A DNA stretch of 64,000 nucleotides, taken from assembly GCF_900005615.1 (NCBI RefSeq), contig NZ_LN832559.1, positions 1,828,837 through 1,892,836 of the forward strand, written 5' to 3'. This document shows, one piece after another, positions 25,799 to 37,433 of this stretch. Source of the DNA: Paracoccus aminovorans (GTDB lineage: Bacteria; Pseudomonadota; Alphaproteobacteria; Rhodobacterales; Rhodobacteraceae). Both the position numbers and the translations under genes were made by a program. The stretch's first letter is position 1. Each line of letters begins with the position of its first letter. The notes below the pieces were generated by a model, which saw only the letters and a program-made list of their open reading frames with translations, did not search any database and had not been told where the DNA came from.

Positions 25799-27373
25799 TT
25801 AGGATTTCTGGAACATGGCGAGCATGCGCCGGGTGACGAGGAAGCCGCCGAAGATGTTGATCCCGGCCATGAACACCGACAGCGCCGCCAGCACGATCAC
25901 CAGCCCCGAGCCCGAGCCGATCTGCATCAAGGCGCCCAGGATGATGATCGAGGAGATCGCGTTCGTCACCGCCATCAGCGGCGTGTGCAGGCTGTGCGAG
26001 ACGTTCCAGATCACCTGGAAGCCGATGAAGACCGACAGCACGAAGACGATGAAATGCTGCATGAAGCTGGCCGGCGCCACCAGCCCCAGCGCCAGCATCA
26101 GCACGCCGCCGACGGCCAGCAGCCCGACCTGGTTGCGGGTCTGGGCCCTGAAGGCGGCGGCCTCGGCCGCGCGGCGTTCCTCGGGGGTGGGCTCCTTCGG
26201 CTTTTCCTTGGGCTTGGCGGCGGCGATGGCCGCGACCTTGGGCGGCGGCGGCGGCCAGGTCACGTCGCCGTCGAAGGCCACGGTCGAGCCGCGGATGACG
26301 TCGTCCTCCATGTTCTGCACGATCACCCCGTCCTTGCCCGGGGTCAGGTCGGCCAGCATATGGCGGATGTTGTTTCCATAAAGTTCAGAGGCTTGCGCCC
26401 CCATCCTCGACGGGAAATCGGTATAGCCGATGATGACCACGCCATTGTCGGTGACGATGCGCTCGTCCGGCACGGTCAGGTCGCAGTTGCCGCCGCGCTC
26501 GGCCGCCAGATCGACGATGACCGAGCCGGTTTTCATCGCCTGGACCATGTCCTCGGTCCACAGCTTCGGCGCCGGCCGGCCGGGGATCAGCGCCGTGGTG
26601 ATGACGATGTCCATCTCGGGCGCAAGCTCGCGGAACTTCTTGAGCTGCGCCTCGCGGAACTCGGGCGACGACGGCGCGGCATAGCCGCCGGTCGCGGCGC
26701 CGTCCTGGGCCTGCTCGGTGAAGTCCAGGTAGACGAATTCCGCGCCCATCGATTCGATCTGCTCGGCCACCTCGGGGCGGACGTCGAAGGCATAGACCTG
26801 CGCGCCGAGGCTGGTCGCGGCGCCGATGGCCGCAAGGCCGGCGACGCCGGCGCCGACGATCAGCACCTTGGCCGGCGGCACCTTGCCGGCGGCGGTCACC
26901 TGGCCGGTGAAGAAGCGGCCGAAGTTGTTCGCCGCCTCGATCACCGCGCGGTAGCCGGCGATATTGGCCATGGACGACAGCGCATCCATCTTCTGCGCGC
27001 GCGAGATGCGCGGCACCATGTCCATGGCGATGGCGGTCACGCCCTGCTCGCGCGCCAGTTCCAAGAGCTCGGCGTTCTGCGCCGGATAGAAATACGAGAT
27101 CAGCGTCTGGCCGCGCCGCATCGCCTTCAGTTCCGAATCCTCGGGCGGCCGGACCTTGACCACGACATCCACGTCGGCGATCACGGCCGCGGCATTGGGC
27201 AGCACGGTGACCCCGGCCGCCTGATAGGCCGCGTCCGAAAACCCGGCCCGTGCCCCTGCGCCCGACTCGACGAAGACCTCATGGCCCAGCTTCCGCAGAT
27301 GCGCCGCGGTGGACGGCGTCACGGATACACGCGCCTCCCCCTCGAAATGCTCTCTCAATCCGCCGATCTTCAC
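25799..27373 (-). CDS. pntA: NAD(P) transhydrogenase, alpha subunit
   Basis: The 524-residue alpha subunit carries the NAD(H)-binding domain and four C-terminal membrane segments in one chain, like the E. coli enzyme and unlike the split PntAA/PntAB of some alphaproteobacteria. Visible parts are [19 protein letters not shown], the Rossmann motif [30 protein letters not shown], a Pro/Lys-rich linker (about 385-415) and hydrophobic stretches from 425 on. The GTG at 27373 was chosen: GGAGGGGG precedes it and the protein then begins with the family pattern [15 protein letters not shown]. The ATG at 27388 overlaps that signal. Confidence 0.95.
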   Translation of the reverse strand: MKIGGLREHFEGEARVSVTPSTAAHLRKLGHEVFVESGAGARAGFSDAAYQAAGVTVLPNAAAVIADVDVVVKVRPPEDSELKAMRRGQTLISYFYPAQNAELLELAREQGVTAIAMDMVPRISRAQKMDALSSMANIAGYRAVIEAANNFGRFFTGQVTAAGKVPPAKVLIVGAGVAGLAAIGAATSLGAQVYAFDVRPEVAEQIESMGAEFVYLDFTEQAQDGAATGGYAAPSSPEFREAQLKKFRELAPEMDIVITTALIPGRPAPKLWTEDMVQAMKTGSVIVDLAAERGGNCDLTVPDERIVTDNGVVIIGYTDFPSRMGAQASELYGNNIRHMLADLTPGKDGVIVQNMEDDVIRGSTVAFDGDVTWPPPPPKVAAIAAAKPKEKPKEPTPEERRAAEAAAFRAQTRNQVGLLAVGGVLMLALGLVAPASFMQHFIVFVLSVFIGFQVIWNVSHSLHTPLMAVTNAISSIIILGALMQIGSGSGLVIVLAALSVFMAGINIFGGFLVTRRMLAMFQKS

Positions 27374-27409
27374 CAGGCCCCCTCCCATGTTAGCGAGTTT
27401 CAATGTCTC

Positions 27410-27438
27410 CCATAGCAGAGCGCAACAATCTTTCACAA
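27410..27438 (-). promoter_or_regulatory. Candidate pntAB promoter
   Basis: On the minus strand, TTGTGA (27438-27433) and CTATGG (27415-27410) are 17 bases apart, about 37 bases ahead of the pntA start. Confidence 0.45.
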
Positions 27439-27499
27439 GAGCGTGACGCCAAGGGTATCGCCGAAGGATGACGCCGCGTCAGACGGACGAAGTCTTCCG

Positions 27500-28165
27500 T
27501 CAGTAGTCGCTGACCAGCAGATGGGCCGCAGGCTCGTCCTCCTGGACGGTGGCGAATCTGCCGATGGGCGCGGCGAAAATATTGTCGGTCAGGTCGTCGT
27601 TGACCGTCGAGACCTCGCCGATCAGCACCGGCCCGCCCTCGGCCCAGAATTCGTGCCAGTCGCCGGGGCGCAGCGTCACCGACTCGCCCGGTGACAGCCG
27701 CAACACCCCGCCCGGCGGAACCTCGCGCGGGAGGCCGTCGCAATCGACGCGACAAGGCGCGTTGCGGTCCATGCGCCCCTTCCCGTCCGAACCGCAAAGC
27801 CGGATCGCCAGCGTCGCGCCCGAGCGGTTGATGATGTCCTCGGTCTTGACGACATGGGTGTGCATGGGGCTGATCTGGTTTTCCTGAGAGATCAGCAGCT
27901 TCTCGGCATAGACCATGCCGCGGCCAGACTGCAGATCGGCCAGCCGGCCGTTCCGCAGCGTGAACAGGAACAGGCCCAGCCGGTCGAAATCGCCCTGGCC
28001 GTAATCGGTGATGTCCCAGCCCAGCCGTCCGTCGCGGATCGCGGGGGTGGCACGGGCGCGGAATTCCTCGGGCGACCATTGCGCGAAGGGCGGCAGATGG
28101 AAGCCGGCCCCGGCGATCATCTCGGCCGCCTCGGCCATGATGCGGTTGATGCGCGAACGCTGCAT
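27500..28165 (-). CDS. D-lyxose ketol-isomerase family cupin protein
   Basis: A 221-residue cupin of the D-lyxose isomerase family, which interconverts D-lyxose and D-xylulose in known members. The protein begins QRSRINRIMAEAAEMIAGAGFHLPPFAQW. The metal-binding centre is visible as ISPMHTHVVKTEDIINRSG, with two His and a Glu, and the fourth ligand lies in LRPGDWHEFWAEGG. The length fits. AGGGGGA stands before the ATG at 28165. No sugar transporter or kinase gene is adjacent; pntAB lies downstream with its own promoter. The true substrate in this organism is not evident. Confidence 0.82.
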   Translation of the reverse strand: MQRSRINRIMAEAAEMIAGAGFHLPPFAQWSPEEFRARATPAIRDGRLGWDITDYGQGDFDRLGLFLFTLRNGRLADLQSGRGMVYAEKLLISQENQISPMHTHVVKTEDIINRSGATLAIRLCGSDGKGRMDRNAPCRVDCDGLPREVPPGGVLRLSPGESVTLRPGDWHEFWAEGGPVLIGEVSTVNDDLTDNIFAAPIGRFATVQEDEPAAHLLVSDY

Positions 28166-28195
28166 GTCATTCCCCCTGCTTGCGGTGGCGACATG

Positions 28196-28232
28196 AAACG
28201 GCCTGCCCCGCCGCAAGGCAAGGGGCAGGCCG
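28196..28232 (-). terminator. glcB terminator
   Basis: An 11-bp stem, CGGCCTGCCCC (28199-28209) with GGGGCAGGCCG (28222-28232), is followed on the minus strand by TTT. It lies 27 bases past the glcB stop. Confidence 0.6.
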
Positions 28233-28258
28233 CGAACCCGTCGGCGGGTCGGGCCGCG

Positions 28259-30388
28259 TCAGGCGGCCTTGGCCTGCAGGCGGCGGGCGTGCAGCACCGG
28301 CTCGGTATAGCCCGAGGGCTGCACGCGGCCCAGGAACACCAGGTCGCAGGCGGCTTGGAAGGCCACGCCATCATAGCCCGGCGCCATCGGGCTGTAGAGC
28401 GGATCGCCCGCGTTCTGGCGGTCCACCACCGGCGCCATCTTGCGGAAGGCGTCCATCACCTGGCCCTGCGTCACGATGCCGTGATGCAGCCAGTTCGCCA
28501 GCGCCTGGGCCGAGATGCGCAGCGTCGCACGGTCCTCCATCAGCCCGACGTCGTGGATGTCGGGCACTTTCGAGCAACCGACGCCCTGGTCGATCCAGCG
28601 CACGACATAGCCCAGGATGCTCTGGCAGTTGTTGTCCAGCTCGTGCTCGATCTCGGCGTCGCTGTAGTTGCGGCCGCCGGCCAGCGGGATGGTCAGCAGG
28701 TCGTCGAGCCGCGCCGGGCGGTCCTGCGCCCGGATCTGCGCCTGCCGAGCCTGGACATCGACGCGGTGGTAATGCGTGGCATGCAGGGTCGCGGCGGTCG
28801 GGCTGGGCACCCAGGCGGTGTTGGCCCCGGCCATCGGATGGGCGATCTTGCGCCGCAGCATCTCGGCCATGTGGTCGGGAATCGCCCACATGCCCTTGCC
28901 GATCTGCGCCTTGCCGGCCAGGCCGCAGCGCAGGCCGATGTCGACGTTGCGGTCCTCATAGGCGGTGATCCAGGGCTGGCCGGCCATCTCCTGCTTGGCC
29001 AGCATCGCGCCCGCCTCCATCGAGGTGTGGTATTCGTCGCCGGTGCGGTCCAGGAAGCCGGTGTTGATGAAGGCCAGCCGGTGCTTCGCCGCGCGGATGC
29101 ATTCCTTGAGATTGGCCGAGGTGCGGCGTTCCTCGTCCATCACCCCCAGCTTCACGGTATGGCGCGGCAGGCCCAGCACGTCCTCGACGAAATCGAAGGT
29201 CTCGCAGGCGAAGGCGACCTCCTCGGGGCCGTGCATCTTGGGCTTCACCACATAGATCGAGCCGGTGGCCGAATTCCTCGGCCCGTCCTTCGCCAGGTCG
29301 CGCATGGCGCAAAGCGTGGTGACCATGGCGTCCAGCAGCCCCTCGAAGGCCTCGTCGCCGGTGCGGTCCAGCACGGCGGGCGTGGTCATCAGATGGCCGA
29401 CGTTGCGCACCAGCAGCAGCGCCCGGCCCCGTGCGGTGACGGTGCTGCCGTCGGGGGCGGTGAATTCCACGTCGGGGGCCAGGGTGCGGGCGAAGCTGCG
29501 GCCGTCCTTGCGGACCTGCTCGGACAGGGTGCCCTCCATCAGGCCCAACCAGTTGGCATAGGCCAGCGCCTTGTCGGCACCGTCGACGCAGGCGACCGAA
29601 TCCTCGCAATCGACGATCGCCGAAAGCGCGGCCTCGATCACGATGTCCGAGATGCCGGCACGGTCCTGGCCGCCCGCGGGCGTCGCCGGGTCGATGACGA
29701 TGCGGATCAAGAGGCCGTGGTTGCGCAGGAACACGCTGTCCGGTCGCGCGGCATCGCCGGTGAAGCCGGCGAATTTCTCGGCTTCCTCCAGCGCCGGGAC
29801 CAGAGCGCCGTCCCGGACCGACAGCGCCTCGACCTCGGACCAAGAGCCCCCGGCCAGCGGCGCGGCGGCGTCCAGGAAGGCGCGGCCCCATTCGATCACC
29901 CGGGCGCCGCGGGCGGGGTCGTAGCCCTTACCCTCCGGCAGGTCGCCCATGGCATCGGTGCCGTAAAGCGCGTCGTAGAGGCTGCCCCAGCGCGCGTTCG
30001 CGGCATTGAGGACGTAACGCGCATTGGTCACCGGGACCACCAGCTGCGGCCCGGCGATGCGGGCGAATTCGGGATCGGTGTCCGAGGTCTCGATCTGGAA
30101 GTCCTCGCCCTCCGGGACCAGGTAGCCGATCTCGGCCAGGAAATCGCGATAGGCCCCGGCCTCGACCGGCCGGCCGCGATGGGCGATGTGCCAGGCGTCG
30201 ATCGCGGCCTGCAATTCCTCGCGCCGCTCCAGCAGCACCCGGTTGCGGGGGCCGAATTCATGGATCAGGGTCGACAGCCCTTCCCAGAAGCGTTGCGGCT
30301 CGACGCCGCTGCCCGGCAGCGCTTGTTCGTTGATGAAACGGGCCAGGACCTCATCGACCCGCAATCCTGCCTTTTCGACGCGCGCCAT
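28259..30388 (-). CDS. glcB: Malate synthase G
   Basis: A 709-residue cytosolic enzyme that condenses glyoxylate with acetyl-CoA to malate, completing the glyoxylate shunt or glycolate use. Form G is marked by its length and by [43 protein letters not shown] (with the catalytic Arg/Glu region nearby), [60 protein letters not shown] and [30 protein letters not shown] precedes the ATG. The upstream region carries two palindromes that suggest repressor control. No isocitrate lyase gene is adjacent. Confidence 0.97.
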   Translation of the reverse strand: MARVEKAGLRVDEVLARFINEQALPGSGVEPQRFWEGLSTLIHEFGPRNRVLLERREELQAAIDAWHIAHRGRPVEAGAYRDFLAEIGYLVPEGEDFQIETSDTDPEFARIAGPQLVVPVTNARYVLNAANARWGSLYDALYGTDAMGDLPEGKGYDPARGARVIEWGRAFLDAAAPLAGGSWSEVEALSVRDGALVPALEEAEKFAGFTGDAARPDSVFLRNHGLLIRIVIDPATPAGGQDRAGISDIVIEAALSAIVDCEDSVACVDGADKALAYANWLGLMEGTLSEQVRKDGRSFARTLAPDVEFTAPDGSTVTARGRALLLVRNVGHLMTTPAVLDRTGDEAFEGLLDAMVTTLCAMRDLAKDGPRNSATGSIYVVKPKMHGPEEVAFACETFDFVEDVLGLPRHTVKLGVMDEERRTSANLKECIRAAKHRLAFINTGFLDRTGDEYHTSMEAGAMLAKQEMAGQPWITAYEDRNVDIGLRCGLAGKAQIGKGMWAIPDHMAEMLRRKIAHPMAGANTAWVPSPTAATLHATHYHRVDVQARQAQIRAQDRPARLDDLLTIPLAGGRNYSDAEIEHELDNNCQSILGYVVRWIDQGVGCSKVPDIHDVGLMEDRATLRISAQALANWLHHGIVTQGQVMDAFRKMAPVVDRQNAGDPLYSPMAPGYDGVAFQAACDLVFLGRVQPSGYTEPVLHARRLQAKAA

Positions 30389-30433
30389 CGCTATTTCCCC
30401 TTGTTCCATACATCGGCTCGGTTTCGTGCACCG

Positions 30434-30443
30434 TGGTATACCA
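30434..30443. promoter_or_regulatory. Palindrome TGGTATACCA before glcB
   Basis: This 10-base perfect palindrome is of the type bound by FadR/GlcC-class (FCD) GntR regulators, whose sites read TGGT-N-ACCA. It lies 46-55 bases ahead of the glcB ATG, and its TATACC overlaps a possible -10, preceded by ATTGAA at a 16-base distance. Confidence 0.5.
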
Positions 30444-30468
30444 AGCCCCATCGGCTTTCAATTCCGGC

Positions 30469-30484
30469 GGGTTTATACAAACCC
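30469..30484. promoter_or_regulatory. Palindrome GGGTTT-ATAC-AAACCC before glcB
   Basis: Two perfect 6-base half-sites with a 4-base spacer lie 26 bases upstream of the TGGTATACCA site. It may be a second operator or an upstream activator site for glcB. Confidence 0.45.
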
Positions 30485-30499
30485 GACATGCACAATCTT

Positions 30500-30539
30500 A
30501 GAAAAATTGAAAATCCGCCGCCCGGACCCGGACGGCGGA
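30500..30539 (-). terminator. Intrinsic terminator of the Ala-rich protein gene
   Basis: On the minus strand, TCCGCCG (30539-30533) pairs with CGGCGGA (30520-30514), with further G+C pairing inside, followed by TTTTCAATTTTTC. This is the clearest stem-plus-T-run terminator in the window. Confidence 0.8.
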
Positions 30540-30559
30540 GCAAGATCGTTGGCCTGCGA

Positions 30560-31201
30560 TCAGTTCGTGGCAGGTGCCGTGGTCGGCGCGCCCGCATCGG
30601 TCCCGGTCGGCGCCGGGGCGGGGGCGGGGGTGGTGGGCTCGACCGAAATCGCATCGTCCAGCGCCTCGCCCGTATCCCGAGCGGCCTCGCCGGCGGCCCT
30701 GGCGGCGTTGTCGGCGGCATTGGTCGCGGCGTCCGCAGCTTCGCCCGCGGCCTTGGCGGCGTCGTCGGCCATGTCCTTGGCGGCGGCCGCGGCATCCTCG
30801 GCCGCGCCGCCGATGGCGGCACCGGCGGCCTCGCCGGCATTCTCGGCGGCGGTCGCAGCCTCGCTCGCGGCCTCGCCGGCCGCGTCGGCGGCATTCTCGG
30901 CGGCGGTTGCGGCATTGTCGGCGGCGGCTTCAGCCTCGGAGGCGGCCGGTGCGGTGGTGGTCCCCTCCGGCACGGTCGCGGTGGTGTCGGCGGGTGCGGT
31001 GGTGGTCACGGCGGCATCCTCGCCGGTGGTGCCCACCTCGTTGCGGCCCATGAAATACTGCAGCACGAAATAGGCGATCGCCAAGGCCAGCAGGATGCCG
31101 ATGATCAGCGGCAGCGGCGATGCCCGCCGCTCGACCGGGTCGACATGGGTTTCCGGCCGGCCTGCCGGGCGCTGGGGATCGTTCGGGTCGTAATTGGCCA
31201 T
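30560..31201 (-). CDS. Membrane-anchored Ala-rich low-complexity protein
   Basis: A 213-residue protein with a hydrophilic cytoplasmic head of about 30 residues (DPNDPQRPAGRPETHVDPVERR), one membrane segment (about 31-51, LIIGILLALAIAYFVLQYF), then a Thr/Pro linker. A stretch of about 90 residues is built almost only of Ala, Glu, Asp, Gly and Asn in repeats such as AADAAGEAASEAATAAENAG, and the tail is Pro/Thr-rich. The repeats would form a long amphipathic helix reminiscent of LEA-like or coiled proteins in the periplasm. I recognise no named family. It has its own terminator and stands upstream of glcB without sharing its mRNA. Confidence 0.75.
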   Translation of the reverse strand: MANYDPNDPQRPAGRPETHVDPVERRASPLPLIIGILLALAIAYFVLQYFMGRNEVGTTGEDAAVTTTAPADTTATVPEGTTTAPAASEAEAAADNAATAAENAADAAGEAASEAATAAENAGEAAGAAIGGAAEDAAAAAKDMADDAAKAAGEAADAATNAADNAARAAGEAARDTGEALDDAISVEPTTPAPAPAPTGTDAGAPTTAPATN

Positions 31202-31278
31202 CGGGAGTTCCTCGTTTCAGGTTCCGGGTTATGTCTTTCCGGTCTTTGCGCCGAAGCCGCAGGGCGGGCAGGCCCCGG

Positions 31279-31307
31279 CTTGCGACCCGGCGATTCCGGG
31301 ACTAACA
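31279..31307 (+). promoter_or_regulatory. Candidate pepN promoter
   Basis: CTTGCG (31279-31284) and CTAACA (31302-31307) are 17 bases apart, about 60 bases ahead of the chosen ATG. Confidence 0.45.
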
Positions 31308-31368
31308 CTTGGGTTTCGCACAAGTTCCCCCGCGCATGCGATTTTTCACCTGCGGAAAGGCGCCCGGC

Positions 31369-33918
31369 ATGACCGTCACGCAATATCTCGCCGACTGGCG
31401 TCCCTATCCCTTCCGGATCGCACGGACGCGGCTGGAATTCGACCTTGCCCCGCGCGCCACCCGGGTGCGGTCGCGGATCGAATTCCAGCGCATCGGGCCG
31501 GGCGATCTGGCACTGGACGGCGCCGGGCTGAAGACGCTGTCCCTGGCCATAGACGACCAGCCGCTGGACCTGGGCCTGCTGCCGGCCGAGGGCGGCCAGC
31601 TGGTGATCCCCGCCGCCGACCTGCCCGAACGCTTCACCTTCGCCGCCGAGGTCGAGATCGACCCCGAGGCGAATACCGCGCTCGAAGGGCTGTATCTCTC
31701 CGGCGGCATGTTCTGCACCCAATGCGAGGCCGAGGGCTTTCGCCACATCACCTGGTATCCCGACCGTCCGGACGTGATGGCGCCGTTCGAGGTCGCCATC
31801 CGCTCGGACCAGCCGGTGCTGTTGTCGAACGGCAACCCGGTCGCGGCGGGCCCGGGCGAGGCGGTCTGGCACGATCCCTGGCCGAAGCCCGCCTATCTGT
31901 TCGCACTGGTCGCGGGCGACCTGCGCGCGATCTCGGACCGGTTCACCACCCTTTCGGGCCGCAGCGTGGCGCTGAACGTCTGGGTCCGGCCGGGGGACGA
32001 GCCGCGCGCGGGCTATGCGTTGGAATCGCTGGTCCGCGCCATGCGCTGGGACGAACAGGCCTATGGGCGCGAATACGATCTCGACGTGTTCAACATCGTC
32101 GCCGTGGACGATTTCAACATGGGCGCAATGGAGAACAAGGGGCTGAACATCTTCAACTCCAAGCTGGTCCTCGCCACCGCGGAAACCGCGACCGACGGCG
32201 ACTATGAACGCATCGAGGGCGTGATCGGCCACGAATATTTCCACAACTGGACCGGCAACCGCATCACCTGCCGCGACTGGTTCCAGCTGAGCCTGAAAGA
32301 GGGGCTGACGGTGTTCCGCGACCAGCAGTTCACCGGCGCCATGCGCTCGGCGGCGGTGAAACGCATCCAGGACGTGCAGACCCTGCGCGCGCGCCAGTTC
32401 CGCGAGGATGCGGGACCGCTGGCGCATCCGCCGCGCCCCGACAGCTATCAGGAGATCAACAACTTCTACACCGCCACGGTCTATGAAAAGGGCGCCGAGG
32501 TCATCGGCATGCTCAAGCGGCTGGTCGGCGACGATCTCTATCGCAAGACGCTCGACCTCTATTTCGACCGCCACGACGGCCAGGCCTGCACCATCGAGGA
32601 CTGGATCAAGGTCTTCGAGGATACCTCCGGCCGCGACCTGACCCAGTTCAAGCGCTGGTATACCGACGCCGGCACCCCGCGGCTGACCATGGCCGAGGAC
32701 TGGCGCGACGGCACGCTGACCCTGACCTTCCGGCAAGAGACGGCGCCCACCCCCGGCCAGCCCGAGAAGCCGCCGCGGGTGATCCCCATCGCGCTGGGAC
32801 TGATCGGCCCCAACGGCGACGAGGTGCTGCCGACCACGGTGCTGGAGATGACCGAAGCCGAGCAGAGCTTCCGCTTCCAGGGCCTGGGCGCACGACCGGT
32901 GGTCTCGCTGCTGCGCGGCTTCTCGGCGCCGGTGACGGTTGCGCGCGAGATCGGCGTGGACCAGCAGGCGCTGCTGCTGGCGCATGACACCGACGCCTGC
33001 GCGCGCTGGCAGGCCGGCCACGACCTGGCGCTGGATGCGCTGGTCGGCCGCGCCCGGGGCACCGAGGCCGGCGCCGAATTCGGCCGCGCCATCGCCGGGG
33101 TGCTGGACGACGCCGAGACCGACCCGGCCTTCGCCGCGCTCTGCCTGTCGCTGCCGGGCGAGGAAGAGATCGCCACCACCCTCGCTGCGCAGGGCGAGAT
33201 CCCCGATCCGGACGCGATCCACGCCGGGCGCGAGGCGCTGGCCCGCGACATCGCCGCGGCGCATGAGCCGGCGCTGGCCCGGCTCTGCGACGCCATGGCG
33301 GACCCCGGCCCCTATCGCCCCGATGCCGAGGGCTCGGGACGGCGCAGCCTGCGGCTGGCCTGCCTGGCACTGCTGAACCGCCTCGACGCCGGCGCGCGGG
33401 CCGAGGCGCTGTTCGATGCCGCCGGCAACATGACCGAGCGCCAGGGCGCGCTGGAATGTCTGATCGCCGCCGGCCGCGACACGCGGGCCCTGGCCGATTT
33501 CGCGCAACGCTTCGGCGAGAACCGGCTGGTGATGGACAAATGGTTCATGGTCCAGCCGCTGCGCGCCGCGCCCGACCGCGCCGTCGCGCGGGCCCGGGAC
33601 CTGGCCGCCCGGCCGGATTTCGACTGGAAGAACCCCAACCGCTTCCGTGCCCTGATCGGCGGCCTGGCCGCGAACCATGCCGCCTTCCACGCCGCCGACG
33701 GCTCGGGCTACGATTTCGTCGCGGAATGGCTGATGCGGCTCGACCCGGTCAACCCGCAGACCACGGCGCGCATGACCACCGCCTTCGAGACCATGCCGCG
33801 CTACGACGCCGGCCGCCGGGCCCATGCCCGCGCCGCGCTGCAGCGGATCGCGGCGCTGCAGGGGCTGTCGCGCAACACCCGAGAGATGGTTACGCGCATC
33901 CTTGCCGGTCTGGCATGA
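31369..33918 (+). CDS. pepN: Aminopeptidase N (M1 family)
   Basis: An 849-residue zinc aminopeptidase that trims N-terminal residues from peptides in the cytoplasm. The substrate-binding GAMEN motif is at 252-256 (FNMGAMENKGLN) and the zinc site is H288-EYF-H292 with the third ligand Glu 311. Also present are the preceding FRHITWYPDRPDVMA block, the catalytic Tyr region EINNFYTATVYEKGAEVI and the C-terminal helical domain. The length is like E. coli PepN. The start at 31369 has GGAAAGG before it; an in-frame ATG at 31336 is possible. The stop overlaps the next gene (ATGA). Confidence 0.96.
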   Translation: MTVTQYLADWRPYPFRIARTRLEFDLAPRATRVRSRIEFQRIGPGDLALDGAGLKTLSLAIDDQPLDLGLLPAEGGQLVIPAADLPERFTFAAEVEIDPEANTALEGLYLSGGMFCTQCEAEGFRHITWYPDRPDVMAPFEVAIRSDQPVLLSNGNPVAAGPGEAVWHDPWPKPAYLFALVAGDLRAISDRFTTLSGRSVALNVWVRPGDEPRAGYALESLVRAMRWDEQAYGREYDLDVFNIVAVDDFNMGAMENKGLNIFNSKLVLATAETATDGDYERIEGVIGHEYFHNWTGNRITCRDWFQLSLKEGLTVFRDQQFTGAMRSAAVKRIQDVQTLRARQFREDAGPLAHPPRPDSYQEINNFYTATVYEKGAEVIGMLKRLVGDDLYRKTLDLYFDRHDGQACTIEDWIKVFEDTSGRDLTQFKRWYTDAGTPRLTMAEDWRDGTLTLTFRQETAPTPGQPEKPPRVIPIALGLIGPNGDEVLPTTVLEMTEAEQSFRFQGLGARPVVSLLRGFSAPVTVAREIGVDQQALLLAHDTDACARWQAGHDLALDALVGRARGTEAGAEFGRAIAGVLDDAETDPAFAALCLSLPGEEEIATTLAAQGEIPDPDAIHAGREALARDIAAAHEPALARLCDAMADPGPYRPDAEGSGRRSLRLACLALLNRLDAGARAEALFDAAGNMTERQGALECLIAAGRDTRALADFAQRFGENRLVMDKWFMVQPLRAAPDRAVARARDLAARPDFDWKNPNRFRALIGGLAANHAAFHAADGSGYDFVAEWLMRLDPVNPQTTARMTTAFETMPRYDAGRRAHARAALQRIAALQGLSRNTREMVTRILAGLA

Positions 33919-34877
33919 GCGGCAGCGAAGCGGGCTTGCGGGCGTCCGAGGCGCACGGCAATACTGCCGCCATGGATGCCCGCGAGGACATGAGACGCCG
34001 TCTGGATCCGCTGATCGCCGAGCGGGCGCCCTGGCTTTTTTCGGGACGGCGGCATCACACGCTGGCGCGCCAGGCGCTGATGTGGCTGCTGCGCTATCCG
34101 CGCACGCTGGAGCTTGCCGCCGAATACCGCGACCTGCCGACGGACGAGATCATGCGCCGCATCGCCGCGCTGATCCTGCGCGACCTGCGGGTCGAGGGGC
34201 TTGAACATATCCCGGCCACCGGCCCGGCGCTGATCGTCTCGAACCACCCGACCGGCATCGCCGACGGCATCGTGCTGAACGCGGTGATCGCGGCGGTGCG
34301 CGACGACCTGTTCGTCTATGCCAACCACGACATCCTGCGCATCCTGCCGCAATTCGACAGCCTGATCGCGCCGGTGGAATGGCGGGTGGAAAAGCGCAGC
34401 CATGCCAAGACCCGCGCGACCATGGACTATACCCGCGCCGCGCTGGAACGCGGCCGCATCGGGCTGATCTTTCCCTCGGGCCGGCTGGCCAAGCGCCAGG
34501 GGCTGACGCTGCAGGAAAGGCCCTGGATGGCCAGCGCGGCGATGATCGCGAAGAAATTCGACGCCCCGATCATCCCGCTGCGGATTCGGGCGCGGAATTC
34601 GGCGCTGTTCTACCTGCTCGACGCGATCCACCCCAGCCTGCGCGACGTGACCCTGTTCAACGAGGTGCTGAACAAGGCCGGCCAGCCCTTCGGCGTCACC
34701 ATCGGCGCCCCGATCCCGGCGCCTTCGCTGCCCAGCCGCAGCGAAGACGGCATCGCCCTTTTGCGCGACGCGGTCCTGACGCTGCCGCCGCCCGGCCCCG
34801 GTGCCGTGCGCATGTCCCATATCCGCGGCCTGTCGCAGCACCGCCGCGGCCTGGCCTGTCCCTGGCCGATCGAGTGA
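33915..34877 (+). CDS. Lysophospholipid acyltransferase-family protein (PlsC-like)
   Basis: A 320-residue protein of the glycerophosphate acyltransferase superfamily. The catalytic HX4D motif is at 111-116 within SNHPTGIADG, and the second acceptor-binding motif appears as FPSGR at 186-190 instead of the usual FPEG. Also seen is PIIPLRIRARNSALFYLLDA. No strong membrane segment is present. The ATG overlaps the pepN stop by four bases, which favours this start; an inner ATG at 33972 would give 301 residues. Whether it acts on lysophosphatidate or on another lipid such as ornithine lipid cannot be told. Confidence 0.8.
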   Translation: MSGSEAGLRASEAHGNTAAMDAREDMRRRLDPLIAERAPWLFSGRRHHTLARQALMWLLRYPRTLELAAEYRDLPTDEIMRRIAALILRDLRVEGLEHIPATGPALIVSNHPTGIADGIVLNAVIAAVRDDLFVYANHDILRILPQFDSLIAPVEWRVEKRSHAKTRATMDYTRAALERGRIGLIFPSGRLAKRQGLTLQERPWMASAAMIAKKFDAPIIPLRIRARNSALFYLLDAIHPSLRDVTLFNEVLNKAGQPFGVTIGAPIPAPSLPSRSEDGIALLRDAVLTLPPPGPGAVRMSHIRGLSQHRRGLACPWPIE

Positions 34878-34905
34878 ACCGCCCGCTCAGCGCTGCAGCG
34901 GCGGT

Positions 34906-35139
34906 TCATACTCGATGAAGGCGGTACGGAGCCCGCACGCCAGCCATTTCCGAATACCCACGTCGTGCCATGCGGTTAATGTGGATCCAGATGCGCTGAC
35001 CCTGCTCGATCCCCGTGCCGGGCTCTCGCCTGCCACTCGGACTCGGGCAGCTGCTTTCTCGGCAAGGGGAACGCCGCCCAAGGTCCAGGACGAGCGCGTC
35101 GGCGTCGGCAGCCTTGTCCAGCATGGATGTCTTGTGCCG
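34906..35139 (-). pseudogene. Decayed fragment of a CitE/HpcH-type lyase
   Basis: In a 304-base gap between genes, the minus strand encodes MLDKAADADALVLDL. A frameshift then gives GVPLAEKAAARVRVA, and back in the first frame comes RIWIHIN. Read together these follow the order of the N-terminal part of CoA-ester lyases of the CitE family (LDKA..DADALVLDLED.VPLAEKAAAR...R.WVRIN). The rest of the protein is missing and the frames are broken, so this looks like a remnant rather than a gene. The match is from memory of the family and is short. I see nothing else in this gap. Confidence 0.45.
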
Positions 35140-35181
35140 GGCGCGACGCGACGCCTGCGGGTAAGCCGAAGCCGGGGCCTT

Positions 35182-37367
<2,186 letters not shown>

Positions 37368-37433
37368 TCAAGTTCCCCGCGTGACTTTCGGGCTCCGGCC
37401 GGCGTAGATTGGGCCAGATTCGACGGAGCCGCC

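Noticed and set aside
30640..30940. Periodic sequence that looks like a DNA tandem repeat
   Set aside because: The periodicity follows from Ala-rich codons of a membrane-anchored protein. Unit length and sequence vary, and the reading frame is intact.
27854..31372. Very long open frames antisense to real genes, for example 1172 codons opposite glcB and 937 codons opposite xseA/purD
   Set aside because: They run opposite genes with clear family identity and show Arg/Gly/His/Asp-rich, repeat-free nonsense composition. Long antisense frames are expected with this G+C-rich codon usage.
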